In this document: piece by piece, positions 10,276-21,874 of the stretch | How positions within the stretch are numbered: position 1 is the stretch's first letter | How the letters are laid out: the number at the start of each line of letters is the position of its first letter | DNA from: Armigeres subalbatus | Lineage: Eukaryota; Arthropoda; Insecta; Diptera; Culicidae | Assembly: GCF_024139115.2 (NCBI RefSeq) | Contig: NC_085139.1 | Span: forward strand, 72,149,203 to 72,213,202 | Direction of reading: 5' to 3' | Length of the DNA: 64,000 bases | The notes under the pieces: model-generated | What the model was told of the DNA's origin: nothing | Database searches by the model: none | The model's input: only the letters and a program-made list of their open reading frames with translations | Program-made: the position numbers and the translations under genes

Positions 10276-11588
10276 TTAACCTTCTGTCTGTGCCCAAAAA
10301 AACTTACGTTGTCTGTGCTCTGGGGTCAAATTGACCCCAAATTGAAATTGCTATAACTTTTTCAATGTTCGGCCAATTTTGGATTTTTGGGGCTGTTTCG
10401 AAAGATAATTTAATCATCTTTCAGGTCGTTACCAAAGATTGACTATTGGTGGGCGGGTACATCGCGGGGAGGGGTTTTCGTAAAAAAGGGTACAAAAACA
10501 GTAATTTTTTATGCTTATTTTACTTATATCCGAAAATCCTACCCATTTTGAACTGCACCTTTTTTAAAAAGGTTATGCAGGAAGACATGTGCTTTGGCAT
10601 GAGGCGTTGATAAGTTTAGAACTCGGCTGCCAGGTGGTGGTATATTTGAATTCATTATTTTAGACTGCTCAAGATATTCCGATATATAGAATTCTCCTCA
10701 GTGTAAATATTCTTATCGCACAAATTTAAAAATTGGAAGAAGTGCTCATTATATTGAGCACCGCTTTTTAGTGCTAGACATCCTGAACAATGTTGCCGAA
10801 TACAATTTGGGTGTAGGTCTGAGGGATCTCAAGCTAAAGCAATATTTCATATATGCAAGAATATCGCAAGTACACTAGCACCGCCTATTTAAAAATTTCC
10901 TAATTATTTATTCCGTCACATGACAGTCCATTTCCACCAGACGAACTTTGTTAAAGACGTCATCTTTACAAATTTCAAATTTGTGCGATTTTATTTACAA
11001 TGAGAAAAAATCCATATATCGGAATTACTTGAGTAGTCTAAAATAATGAATTAAAATATACCGCCACCTAGCGACCAAGCTCTAAACTTATCAACGCCTC
11101 ATGCCAAAGCACATGCCTTCCTGCATAACCTTTTTAAAAAAGGTGCAGTTCAAAATGGGTAGGATTTTCAGATATAAGTAAAATAAGCATAAAAAATTAC
11201 TGTTTTTGTACCCTTTTTTACGAAAATCCCTCCCCGCGATGAACCCGCCCACCTATAGTCAATCTTTGGTAACGACATGAAAGATGATTAAATTATCTTT
11301 CGAAACAGCCTCAAAAATCCAAAATCGCCCAAACATTAAAAAAGTTATAGCAATTTCAATTTGGGGTCAATTTGACCCCAGAGCACAGACAACGTAAGTT
11401 TTTTGCAAAAAGTACACTGTAGCGCATATTTTCAAGATTTTTCAAGCGAATTTGCACCTAGGAGACAGATCTCGGTGAGTTTTACCAAACTACCAAAAAT
11501 TAGAAGAATCGGTTGAAAACTAAAAAAATGGCAGCCACTCAAAGTGGCCTGGGGTCATATTGACCCCAGAGCACAGACAAAAGGTTAA
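10276..11588. mobile_element. piggyBac-like foldback MITE with TTAA targets
   Basis: TTAA at 10276-10279 and 11585-11588 flanks ends CCTTCTGTCTGTGC and its near reverse complement GCACAGACAAAAGG. Subterminal GGGGTCAAATTGACCCC palindromes follow. Two long arms (about 10300-10700 and 10980-11400) are almost identical in inverted orientation, around a unique centre with GAGCACCGCTTTTTAGTGCT. TTAA plus CCY ends is the piggyBac signature. There is no ORF. Confidence 0.85.
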
Positions 11589-12355
11589 TCTACTTTGCCT
11601 TGCTGTGAGCACTGGCTCTCAAGAAATAAATCATAGAGCATGTAAACATTTCGTTAATTCCACCTTTGACTTCCCCCGCCCCCCTTTATCCAATCGAGAG
11701 TCTATGAGAGATACGCTGGTTAATTAATGTGAATTTATGAAGAGGCCACAGCCGAATTAATCAAAGAAAAGAGTATATATAGAGTATCAAAATCAAAATC
11801 TGGAATGTGACTTTTATGCGAGTAAATATCAAGATGAGACAAGTAGGATTAGATTTTCAAATTTCTAAAACAAAGCCTACTATTTTATCAGGGTTCTAGG
11901 AGACAATTTTAGGCTAATTTAAGCAAAATCGTCAAAAATATACATAGGACTCATACTCCATGAGCATGATTGACCGCCCACGGTTGCTACTTCGTTATTG
12001 CCAGGTCATCTGTAATTACACAGAGAACCAATAGATGATGTTTGGGACTAACATCTCCTCAATGTGTAAAAACTGGTGACCCAAAATCAAGCAATACCAG
12101 CGCCGGCCGTGTCCGAATGCAGGTCAATTGGGGAATAGGTAGGAAAATGATGACGTGATACTCGCTTTGATGGAAGCCGACGAGGCATCTGCACTTCCAC
12201 GAGAAATCACTGGGATGTTGGATATATGGGGTAGGAAGTGTAGCAGGGTTCGTATTGGTAAACGGTTTGCCGTGTGTAACGTGTAGTTTGATGAAGTTTA
12301 AACAAAAACACAATCGAACGCGCACTAGTTAATCGACTTATCGACCGCACTTAGC
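11589..12355. other. No gene seen
   Basis: Interior of the 7.7-kb element. The phrase CATAGGACTCATACTCCA at 11944 recurs at 17115, so this is repeat-derived. The 88-codon minus frame at 12059-12325 has no recognisable domain. Confidence 0.4.
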
Positions 12356-12670
12356 AGAACAAAATATTTCGATGATCGCGCAATCACTCTGCGTACTAAT
12401 AGAAACACGATAGAACACGCACTAATTTTTTATTTAATTACCCGCAAAACGCAGAGCCAAATATATCAATGATCGCGCGATCGTTCTGCTTATTAGAGGG
12501 AACCCGATCGTACGCGCACTAATGTTTCATTTGCCAATTAATTTATTCACCCACACAAAACATAACAAAATATTTCAAAGATCGTTTGATCGTTCTGTAT
12601 TTATTAACTAATTTACTCATTCGCACAATGTAGAACAAAACATTAAGGTGATCGTGGGATCGTTTTGCGC
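12356..12670. repeat. Tandem repeat with spaced GATCG palindromes
   Basis: Four units share the pattern GAACAAAATATTTC, then a GATCG-centred palindrome, then a TTCTG-type block. The palindromes are GATCGCGCAATC (12374), GATCGCGCGATC (12471), GATCGTTTGATC (12580) and GATCGTGGGATC (12650). Units 1 to 3 are about 100 bp and the last is shorter. Confidence 0.65.
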
Positions 12671-13096
12671 GCCAGAAGTTCCTATTATTATATTGATTGT
12701 TCAATTTGTTTAAATATGATCTCTGAAAAGAAACTTATTGTAGTGCTGTATGAGGTTTCAAAAGAACTACCATATCCGCTATAATGTTTCTGGTGGTTTA
12801 GCATCGATTTAATTTTAAATATTCAGTTCATTCTACCTGTTCTGCAAATTGTAAAATTGCATATATCAAATTGTTCAAAATCATAATATTCATCATTTTC
12901 ATATCAGTCGTTTTATTTATTATATTTAAACTACAAAATTATATTCCAAATATTAAAATAATATTTTCGATAAGAGTTACCTGCACTATTACGAATAAGG
13001 ACACCCGTTATGATGATGACGAGATGTAAGTAATCAAAATTGAAATTTACAGCTTCTCAATTTGGAAACAGGAACAAATAAGAGTATCAAATTAAC

Positions 13097-13587
13097 CGCG
13101 GTAGCCAGTAAAAGTGGTACAATTACAGTTGTACTCACTAAAATTAGCTAAGTGATGAACTTTGTTAATCTTAAAAATCACTCAAATAAAGAATAAAAAA
13201 AACTAAAATTAGCTAATTAAAAAAAAATGAAAATGATAAATTCAGGTGTTTTGCAACAGAATTTTACACTATTCTGATTTTCATAATGGTTCACTACCGT
13301 TTAGAATAATATTAAAAATTTATACAAGTACCACTTTTACCGGCACCGATTTTCGATTTCTGTTGCGTTTTGTTCCCATTAATAGTGGGCAGTATTACAT
13401 ATGCATTTTGTTGCAATAAACATGAAATGTGTGAAAAAACTTTTTCACTAAAGAGGCACAGCACTAATTACATGTTGGTATGGTTGAATTGCATTGTCAA
13501 TTTGAATTTATTAGTTGAAGTTTTTTTGGAAAATGCGTCTCCTGTAACTCAATGTGACATGTACCACTTTTGCTGGCACCGTTCTTA
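13097..13587. mobile_element. TIR element with GCCAGTAAAAGTGGTAC ends
   Basis: CGGTAGCCAGTAAAAGTGG at 13097 is matched inverted by CCACTTTTGCTGGCACCG (ending about 13584). An extra internal copy of the right end lies at 13328-13351. Inner sequence is AT-rich with no domain. TSD not determined. Confidence 0.55.
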
Positions 13588-14571
13588 ACCGTTCTAAAAA
13601 TGAACGCAAATAATGTTATGTAATTTGATTGGAAGGGGCTTAAAGTTACGACTAAGTACTTTTCCTCATAGCTGTAATAAATGTCTCATGCTCCAAACAA
13701 ACCATCCCATGTACAGCGTATTTTTTGTTAGTTTTTGGGTTACACTATTAAAGGAGATGCTTTCTATTCGTTTACGAGACCATCTTCCCCTCCCCTTGGA
13801 ACCTTTAATAGAATTGAAGGCAGCATGTAAAATTGACTGTGCTGTTGGATGACACCACATGCAGAATAAGACTTGAGTCAGGATGGTTGTTAACATACAT
13901 ACATATTATTTCAATATTGGGGTTCCAAAAACAATTTTGAAATTAATTTTCATTTAATTTATTATTATACACTAGTCGGCCAGGCGTCTGCCATGTACTT
14001 TCATGGAAAAAGAAGTGATCTTCATTCATTGAAGCTGTTGGTTTCAGGCACTGTTAGAATTATTGTCATATCAAAAAAGTTGCATAGATGTTAAATTCAA
14101 TAAGGTTTAACCGCCATCTCATCACTTAGTAATTTCACTATAGCTCGGTAGGCACTTAGGCACATGCGGCTCAGTATCCATTTGGAGCTTCAATAGATAT
14201 GAACTGAGAAGGGTTCGGCATGGTTAATTTTTTTTTTTGTTGAAACAACTTGAACCTGACCACCGTAACAATGTTTTCCTGGATTTCCGAAATTAAATCA
14301 TATCATTCTTCGATACCTGTAATCACTGTAATGTAGTTTTTTGCTTAAATTGAAAAACATTTTGAATCATGATTCTGTGATTTCATTTAAACTTGGCGTG
14401 TCCTTCATTTTAGTTCTATTTTTAACATTTTCGTGCATTTAACCGAATGCTTCCAGTAGAACCAAAGAAGTTCGAAGGAATTCCCTAACTTCGCATGCGC
14501 ACAAAGATCCTGCAGATCGCCGTTATCATCGTTACCTATCACCATACCTAGTTGCAGAATCGGACGAGAAA

Positions 14572-14737
14572 TTAATTCTCGCTTAACTTTTCAAGGGGAC
14601 CTAGGTGACATTTTTTTCATGAATTAATTTGAATACTGCAATCAATAGCTTTCATGTTGTTCTGTTGATTGCGCTATTTAAATTAATTCATGAAAAAATG
14701 TTACTTTGGTCCTTTTGAAAAGTTAAGCGAGAATTAA
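14572..14737. mobile_element. Palindromic MITE (TTAATTCTCGCTTAAC ends)
   Basis: A 166-bp foldback. The left arm TTAATTCTCGCTTAACTTTT and the right arm GCGAGAATTAA are complementary across about 70 bp with few mismatches. The ends include TTAA on both sides. Confidence 0.8.
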
Positions 14738-15094
14738 AGTTTCTTCTGCGTAGTTTTTTGTCAGTTTTCTTCGACTAGTGTACCGCCGAAGTATCAATGC
14801 AATTTTTTGGTCGATGGAGAATGTTTCGTAGTTTGTGGTGAAAACCGTCTTTGAATAATTCCTCTTTGCTCTTGAATGAACCTGCGAGATAAAGGAAAAT
14901 CGGCTTTCTTGATGATTTTTTCTTCCGTTCCTTCATTTTCACTACTCATTCACTATCCGCGAAAATTTGTGGTAGGCAATTTTAATAAATTGTGTTCTGA
15001 CCCGAAAAATTTAAAAAACGCTTCCAAGCACGGAAAATGTGGAGATGTTGTAAGTAAAAATTTGGTATAATTTTATCGTCTTGAGTTTTCGCTT

Positions 15095-15420
15095 GGTTTT
15101 CATCGCTTTTGTTTCTTTTTCTTTCGTTCCAGAGAGCGAGTAATGGCGCTTAAACCTAGGCTTATATGTACACTGATGTACATAAATATTCGTCATACTT
15201 TCATAGTAATCTATCTGAATTTATGCGAATACTTAGGCCCATCAGTGTATAAGCCAGGGCACTAGACTAAAAACTGTGTCCCATCCCAAGACGTCGACGA
15301 CCCTTGGAGTGTACATTAATCTTCTTAGCAAAGTCACTCCCAACGATTCGTCAATCATCTTCCCCCCTGAATGTGAAACGGTTGGTACGGCTGTCCCCGT
15401 TTCTTCCTTTCGTAGATTCA
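15095..15420 (+). mobile_element. Tail-less fragment of the TSD-flanked SINE-like family
   Basis: GGCGCTTAAACCTAGGC and CTTAGCAAAGTCACTCCCAA correspond, reverse-complemented, to 22210-22390 in the copy at 21875-22877. The simple-repeat tail is absent. It is split by a small TA-flanked MITE. Confidence 0.65.
15167..15249. mobile_element. Small TA-flanked MITE
   Basis: About 83 bp between TACACTGATG and CATCAGTGTA with TA on both sides. Removing it restores CTTA-TAAGCC, which fits the uninterrupted homologue near 22335. A Tc1/mariner-type MITE is the simplest reading. Confidence 0.7.
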
Positions 15421-15635
15421 AAACTCTTCGTTGATCATGTTATTTAGTACTAAATAATCTGATTGCCGGGGAGTTCTGGACTATCTCCCAAATTCAAGCC
15501 TGCACGATGGGCATGGCCGTTTTAATATTTGTTTCATATTTATGATATGCTGCAAATATTAATGAAGACAAGAAAATGCTCGGGAATACAACCGACATTT
15601 CCAGGATGCTTTTCAATACTGGCTGTGCATGTGCT

Positions 15636-15659
15636 AAGACAAGACAAGACAAGACAAGA
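15636..15659. repeat. (AAGAC)n microsatellite
   Basis: Four to five tandem copies of a pentanucleotide. Confidence 0.9.
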
Positions 15660-17318
15660 TATGATCTCTGAAAAGAAAAACTGGCCTGCAATATTTTCAA
15701 CATATAAATCACGGTATGAAAACGTACACTTGATTTTTTTGCAGCATGGAAAAGTAGTAAGACGCCATTATGTTCAGAACTATTATCCTACCGTATATTT
15801 GTCATTTCATGTTCTACTCTTTTTTCACAAAACAACTTGATATATAGGTTAAAAAGTGAAAATTGTTTAAAGAATCTTAATAAAGAACTAGCATTTCTAT
15901 ATAGGGAACAACTGATCTGATTTTTCTTGTGTATCAGTTAATGTATGGATTTGTAGAATTGCCTATGGAATTCACTACCGGTTTGTATTAAAAACAAGAA
16001 TCTTTGTGTTCAGGCGCTGTAAAAAGTATTTTAATTAGTTATTAATTGAGCGTTTCAGCATTTCAAAGTGTTTCATTAGATATTATGATAAGTGATGCTT
16101 TCCTGTATCGTAAACATATTTAGTATTAAAAAGACAATTGTCAAATCTTTGTTGTAATTTCTGGCCACCCGCTTTTTGAATTGATCTAATTTGATTCCTG
16201 TTTGGAAAATGTTTGAAAATCTATTTTCAGAGCCCGACGATTGCTCCAGAGAATTTTTTCAGGAAGTATATCTCTGGGAGGCAGCATAAATCGAAACTAA
16301 ATCCAACAATAAGCTGTATTTTTCTCCCCGATCACGTATCTCGACCTTAACGGAAAAATGGAAAAACACAGTAAATCGAGATAACTCAACCGTGTCTCCG
16401 CTCGTTGTAATCTACAGCGTAGATGAATTCTATGAATTAAATATGTCACCAAATTGAAAAAAAATCCGGGTTACACCCAATCATCAATAATTGTTCTCTA
16501 AGAATTTAATGTAGCTGAAACCATATCACTCTTGTCATTTCACCGGGTGTATATAATTTATAAAAAAGTATTTTTCTCATAAAATTAAATTTCTATAGAA
16601 TTAACAAGGCTCAGCAGTATAATGGTAAAAGGAATTGGCTCACCAGATTGTTAGTGGTTATATTGATTGTGGTCACCGTATCTGGTTCATTCCCATCTCG
16701 ATTGGTCACACGTTTTCTCGGTTCAAAACTTCATTGCTCCTTGCTTCGTTCACATTCAAAGATTTACCTCTATCCTAAATTTAACCCTATTTAAAAGTAA
16801 AACAAGAGTCCCTAAAACATCTTTTACTGTTTTTCGAAGTCGATTCAATTAGAAATTGAAAATTTATTCATTGCATCTAAATCAGAAAAAAAACACAAAA
16901 GCCACTTTTGCACATTTAGAATTACTGACACCACTATCACTTATCCGTATAACTTACACAAAACCGTCGAACATACAAAGATCATTCATATTTCAAAGCA
17001 AACATGGCACCGGCCGAATGTGAAAATTGTTCAGCCGGTTCGAGATAATAGAAAAATCTGTCCTAAGATAAAAACACAACCGTTCGCGCGCGAAGCTTAC
17101 TTCGATCTTTACACATAGGACTCATACTCCAGTCGAGTAAGTACGAGACACTGAAGACGGCCTTACTGTTGAGGTCGAAATACGTATCTGTCAAGATACA
17201 ATTAAGTGGTGGAATTCAATGGGATTGTACAAACTCGTCTTATGACAAGTGAAGACATTCCACTAAAAAGCTCAAAATAATTTTCTTATCAAATGGTGTT
17301 TTTTTACAGCACTTCAAC
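15660..17318. other. Anonymous AT-rich interior of the TIR element
   Basis: No domains or tandem structure were seen. Near 17130-17250 lies repeat-like sequence that I associate with other mosquito elements (CATAGGACTCATACTCCA), but I could not assign it. Confidence 0.35.
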
Positions 17319-17351
17319 TTTGAAAAAACCGTTTCAACTTGCCCCGGTGTA

Positions 17352-17441
17352 CCTACCTTAACTGTAGAAGCGCTTAATAAACACTAAGCTGCGATACGGC
17401 AATGTCCCAGTGGGGGATGTAATGCCAATAAGAAGAAGAAG
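17352..17441 (+). mobile_element. Feilai-like SINE, 3' part
   Basis: AACTGTAGAAGCGCTTAATA, then CCCAGTGGGGGATGTAATGC and the (AAG)n tail, are the direct continuation of 9476-9657, separated from it by the 7.7-kb insertion. Confidence 0.85.
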
Positions 17442-17649
17442 AAGTTACTCTGACAATTTTCGAAGGAACTTCTGTTCACATTTCTGAACTTCTAAACGCA
17501 GTGGTTGTATGCCCCATCAAAAAAAAGTTCATGTCTAGAATCGGTTGGACCTACATTTCCTTAGTCATTGTACATCTGGTAGATACCTTGATCTTAACTC
17601 AAAATCAGAAGACCATAAACATCCCATGTTGAAAGAAATTTAAATCATA

Positions 17650-17941
17650 TGCTTATTGAACCGGATTGGGTATATACCGATTGTGAGGATATTGCCAAAG
17701 ACTTGGTTGATCTGGTAGATACCGTGGACTGAACTCGGGAATGTTTTGGACTACCTTGAACATTTCATACTCAAGAAAATTCAGTTTACGTGATGTGCAT
17801 ATGCTTGTTGTACCAGATTGGATATATGCCGATGATGAGGACATTGCGAAAGTTTTGGTTGATCTGGAGATACCGTGGGATGAATTACAGAACGTTTTGG
17901 ACAACCTTGAGCATCTCGTATTTCTGAAAATTGATCACTGA
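17650..17941 (+). pseudogene. Duplicated coding-like fragment, leucine/acid-rich
   Basis: Two tandem copies about 151 bp apart (17650-17783 and 17801-17936) are about 80% identical. The second reads openly through PDWIYADDEDIAKVLVDLE, then PWDELQNVLDNLEHLVFLKI. The first has a stop after DLVDTVD and shifts frame. Regular leucines in the second half resemble a leucine-rich-repeat edge, but I cannot name a family. Third-position differences between copies suggest past coding. There is no start, splice site or partner exon. It lies just outside the SINE, so it may be a decayed host gene or part of an unknown repeat. Confidence 0.3.
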
Positions 17942-17949
17942 CTTAAAGT

Positions 17950-18980
17950 TAAAGATGACTATGTTGATGTTAGGAAAACTGTACGTGTTGGCACTGCTCG
18001 AACGTCAAAACATTCGCACCCTTTCATAAAAAAAAGTTGATTGACAAAATTAGCTGTTTTCAAACGTTTTGTGGAAAGGCCCATGCATTTAAAAAAGTAA
18101 AACACGTTCTCCATGTTTTACACTAGAGTAAATATACATGATCCCCGTTTTCCCCTTTTCCCGACTCACTGTCCACCCTGTTTTTGTTTCTTACTGATTG
18201 TTTAAATGAGAAAACAAAAATAAATGTCAATTTGCACAGCTTGCACTTTGAAAGTTACAAAACCCTTCTATAACGGAAAACTAAAATGCTGCATTTTGGA
18301 CCATCCTTCTCTACTCGATGCATTCTGCACGCCCCTTATAATCAGTCAGACGACACAAGTAATGCGGTGGTGCCGGCTGATTTAGCGAACCACGCCAAGT
18401 GAACTACATATAGGCAATAGCATAGCAAGATGTTAGCTGCTGCTGCTGCCTTGAAGTTTTTCGTACCGAACAGACTAGTTGGTACCGGTTTAATGCGTGC
18501 GGTAATACGTTATTGTAGGAATGGAAAAAAAGAGTTGTGCTAATGACGCCAAAGCGATCATCTAGTGCAGATTATTTGAGAAAGTGGCGTCACTATTAGT
18601 CGTACTGTATTGAAAATTGCCCTCTTCTTCTTAGTGTTCTTTTAAGATTCTCTAATAGCTGTTCTTTCAATGCCTTCTATGCATTACATGAATTTATTAT
18701 CTCATGTGGTCAAAGGTCTGGGTAGTTGATATGCTTGACAGTTTTTGAAAAAGTAAGGAAGGAACAAGTGTTACTAATTACAATACTTGAACATTAGAAT
18801 TGATAGTATTGAGAATGCTGATACTAAACCATTTCGATGGCAAAAGAAACAACCAGCAACAAAAAAATCAGTTTTCAATCTCAACCAGCCGCAGATGGAC
18901 GGTCCAATATTTTTTCCACAACCACATCAGTAGTCTTTCCGTCTCTAAAAACTGCATATTCGCTAAAATAATCAAATTAC
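17950..18980. other. No recognisable feature
   Basis: Apparently unique sequence with moderate AT content; a short CTG run at 18435-18450. No gene seen. Confidence 0.35.
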
Positions 18981-21450
18981 TGATTGTCAAGGCACTAGAA
19001 TCACAATCGTGGTTCCTGGCGAAGCAAAGCAGAGCACATTTCGGCCGTTCGATGCGTTGGTCGTGGCATGTGAACTTTCTACATACGAACGCAGCACATA
19101 TGCTGGAGCTGGGGCACTACCAACCCAACTCCCACCCAAAAAGGTTACGAATAGGGATGAGATATTAGGTACACTCCATGCCCGTCGGATCTTGGGGCTA
19201 CGCAAAATGCATTCGCATTCACTGAAATTCATCCATGTGTCTAGTTGCTGCATCTGCATCCCAGGATGCAGGATGGTGTATCAGCAGCACCGAGGCATCC
19301 CCATCCCACAAGCAGCGAGATAGTGCTGGGTGGTCGTCTACATCGGACAAGGCCTCCCCCTCCATCCACACAACGCATAGAGCTTTGTTGCAAATTTGCA
19401 GGTCTTAGCTATACGAACAGTAGTGCGTTGGCGGTGGCAGCGGAAACGATGACGTGCATACACGCACGCATCGTCCTTCTATCGTCGGCCGGGCCAGAAT
19501 GATGTGCACCAACACAGTAGGGCTTACGCGCGCGCACACGCACACACAATTTGCTGTGCGACTGCACCGGCATCAGCAGCAGGATCCCGGTGCAATATGC
19601 AGTTTTGGGTGGCAACCTGCCCATGTGTGTAGCTCACCTCTCCCGGATAGATCGATGCTGCGCTGCCACCGTGTACCATCACGTCGTCGTCGTCGAAGTC
19701 ATCGTTTCCGTTGTCGTCAACGTCACCGCAACCGTGGACAGCCCTCACGAGGGTCGCCCGCTGGAGCTGGGGGTGAATTTTAACAATCCGCGAATAGTTT
19801 CGCGATTGAAGTGGGGGCTGTCTTTCAGTGCGATTTTTGATGGAATTGGATAAGCTTTTCTCTACTCGGACGGTGTTTGGCCATACTGAACCAAAATTAT
19901 ATTCCTTTTATTTTTTTATAAAAACAAGACCAGTTATATGTTAGATTGGATGAACTGTAGCATTCTTTAATCATGTGTAACAAGCCTTGAAATAGCAAAA
20001 ATATGGCGTGCCATAAATAATTTTTTTTTTTTAATATTGCTTCATAGTCAACTCTGGTTCAATACTGAGCATTTGGATCAGTGATATGTGAAGTGGTTCA
20101 GATCATGGGAATAGCGGAAAACCGTATCGAGCAGAGGTTCTCAATTTCCCAGAGTAATCTGTTCGTCATTTTCTTGAGCGCTAGCTTCGCGTAGGACACA
20201 AATTGAAGTGGCGAAGTAAATGTTTCAATAAAATACGGTTGGAATTTTTTTTTCTAAATGTCACACTAGAAGTGCTCACTTGGTAGAACTAAAAATATGA
20301 CACTTAGGAACTTCTGGTACAGTGTAGGCTCCCGTTGCCAATCTGCGCCGTGCCCATTGATCCGTGGTGAAATGTGTGTAGAAGGTCGAGCCGGGTGATG
20401 CGATAGGGTTTTTCTGATGTTTGGCGAATCTCGTACATGTAGCTTGCGACGAATGGTTGGTGGCCGGGATTTAAAACTAGATGGGTTTACTTTTACTCAC
20501 TCCGTTCGTCGGGGATGGATGCTTGATGGTCTCCCCCACCCACCCGGTACGTATGTGCGCCCGACTTTCGGGATCGAGTATGGGTGATTTGGTGGGTGGT
20601 TGGGCATATTTTTTGGGGAATGGTACACACAAAACTCCACATCGTGAACATGCAGGAGAGAGCCTCCTGTGCTATAAATACAGCTACAGTGAATATATTT
20701 TATACATGGTTCCGGCGAGTGTGTGTTGTACACATATATTATTCCGAGCTGTACCGTCATCGTCGTGCCAGACACAGAGGGCATAAATACAATCCCTGTC
20801 TCTCGCTCCGGTTCGTTCGTTCGTTCATTTCTCGTTGGAGAATGCTTCAGCGCCAGCGTCCCTTTCTTCTTCCCATTGTCGTTGTACAGCACAAACGAAC
20901 TTTCTTCTACCACCCACAAAATATCCACCCATTGCCATCCTATCCCTGTCCCCAGGACAGCGCAGGCAGATTTGCCCTCTTTAAATTGGTTAGAACTTTT
21001 GTTAACATGACGCAGAGAACAACATCAAGAGCACCAACGCCATCTCATTCGTACCTCTTCGATTGCGTTATTATCACAGTCGAGGGACAACACATGCATA
21101 CAAATAAACCCACACCCACTGGTCACAATCCCATTCCAACTATCAGCAGCGCCACAGCAAACGAGACAACCTCAAAGTAGGATGTATTTCCCAAGATGCA
21201 AGACTCGCGACATCCCGGCCATCCACACCCAACCCACGCACCAAAGGGGGGCAACAGTTTGTAACAGCATTCCTGGCGAAGATATTCTATGCAGAAATAA
21301 TGTAAACTTCTTCTCACCATCACTCCTTATCTTCTCCCTCCCGGGATAGGATAGAATCACCGCAACAACTAACCGCGAAGGCACTAGCACCGCAAAGTGT
21401 CAAAACTCTGCTGAGCTCATCTCCTACCTATAATATGATGGGTGGTGGTT
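18981..21450. other. GC-rich, apparently unique DNA; possible regulatory region
   Basis: This stretch stands out for higher GC, CGTCGTCGTCG runs (19681-19740), CA/CG-rich tracts (19530-19550) and absence of recognised repeats. Open frames up to 198 codons occur on overlapping strands with low-complexity His/Arg/Pro/Ser translations and are unlikely to be genes. TATA-like strings CTATAAATAC (about 20674) and GCATAAATAC (about 20781) occur, but no initiator or exon is evident. A conserved enhancer or a 5' untranslated exon is possible. Confidence 0.3.
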
Positions 21451-21850
21451 TCATGTTCAAGCCAAATTGCAACCTGTAACTGAAACTAAAGACGTCACGG
21501 GACGCATTGCGGTGGAAGTGCACTACACAGAGCATCACTTGCCGCAAGGTGCAACCCCTGCTGGTTGATACGGAGATGAAGCGAAAGTCCTTTGAAGTGG
21601 TACACAGGGTGACAATGCACTACTGATACACTTTGAAATAATCTATTATGAAAGCCGAACCCGCTAACTATTAAAAACCCTACTTTTGTTGTACACCTGA
21701 AAAACAAATGTACCAATACGTTATTTAAAACCTTGGCATACATAACTATGCAAAGTTTTAATACAAGAAATATAAGCTTTTTATACAGATATTATGTTAA
21801 AATAATACAAAATTGTAAAAATGCAATACAATGGATATATGACAATATTC
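21451..21850. other. No recognisable feature
   Basis: AT-rich spacer up to the 24-bp TSD. Confidence 0.35.
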
Positions 21851-21874
21851 CAAAATTGAATATGCCAAAATGTT

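Larger units (their letters stand above)
9660..17349. mobile_element. 7.7-kb TIR element inserted in a SINE
   Basis: The left end CACCGGGGCAAGTTGAAA at 9660 is matched by its reverse complement ending at 17349. TA lies outside both ends (9658-9659, 17350-17351), and the SINE is disrupted exactly there. The outer flank bases (AAGG/CCTACCTT) leave the precise TSD uncertain (TA or TAA). A subterminal copy, GCGGGGCAAGTTGAAAC, sits at about 10029. I see no transposase, and most of the length is accounted for by nested elements and AT-rich filler. A class is not assigned: a TA target would fit Tc1/mariner-like or several other DNA transposons. Confidence 0.65.

Noticed and set aside
20584..21180. 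198-codon open frame in GC-rich DNA
   Set aside because: Low-complexity composition, overlapping frames on both strands, no domain, no start or splice context.
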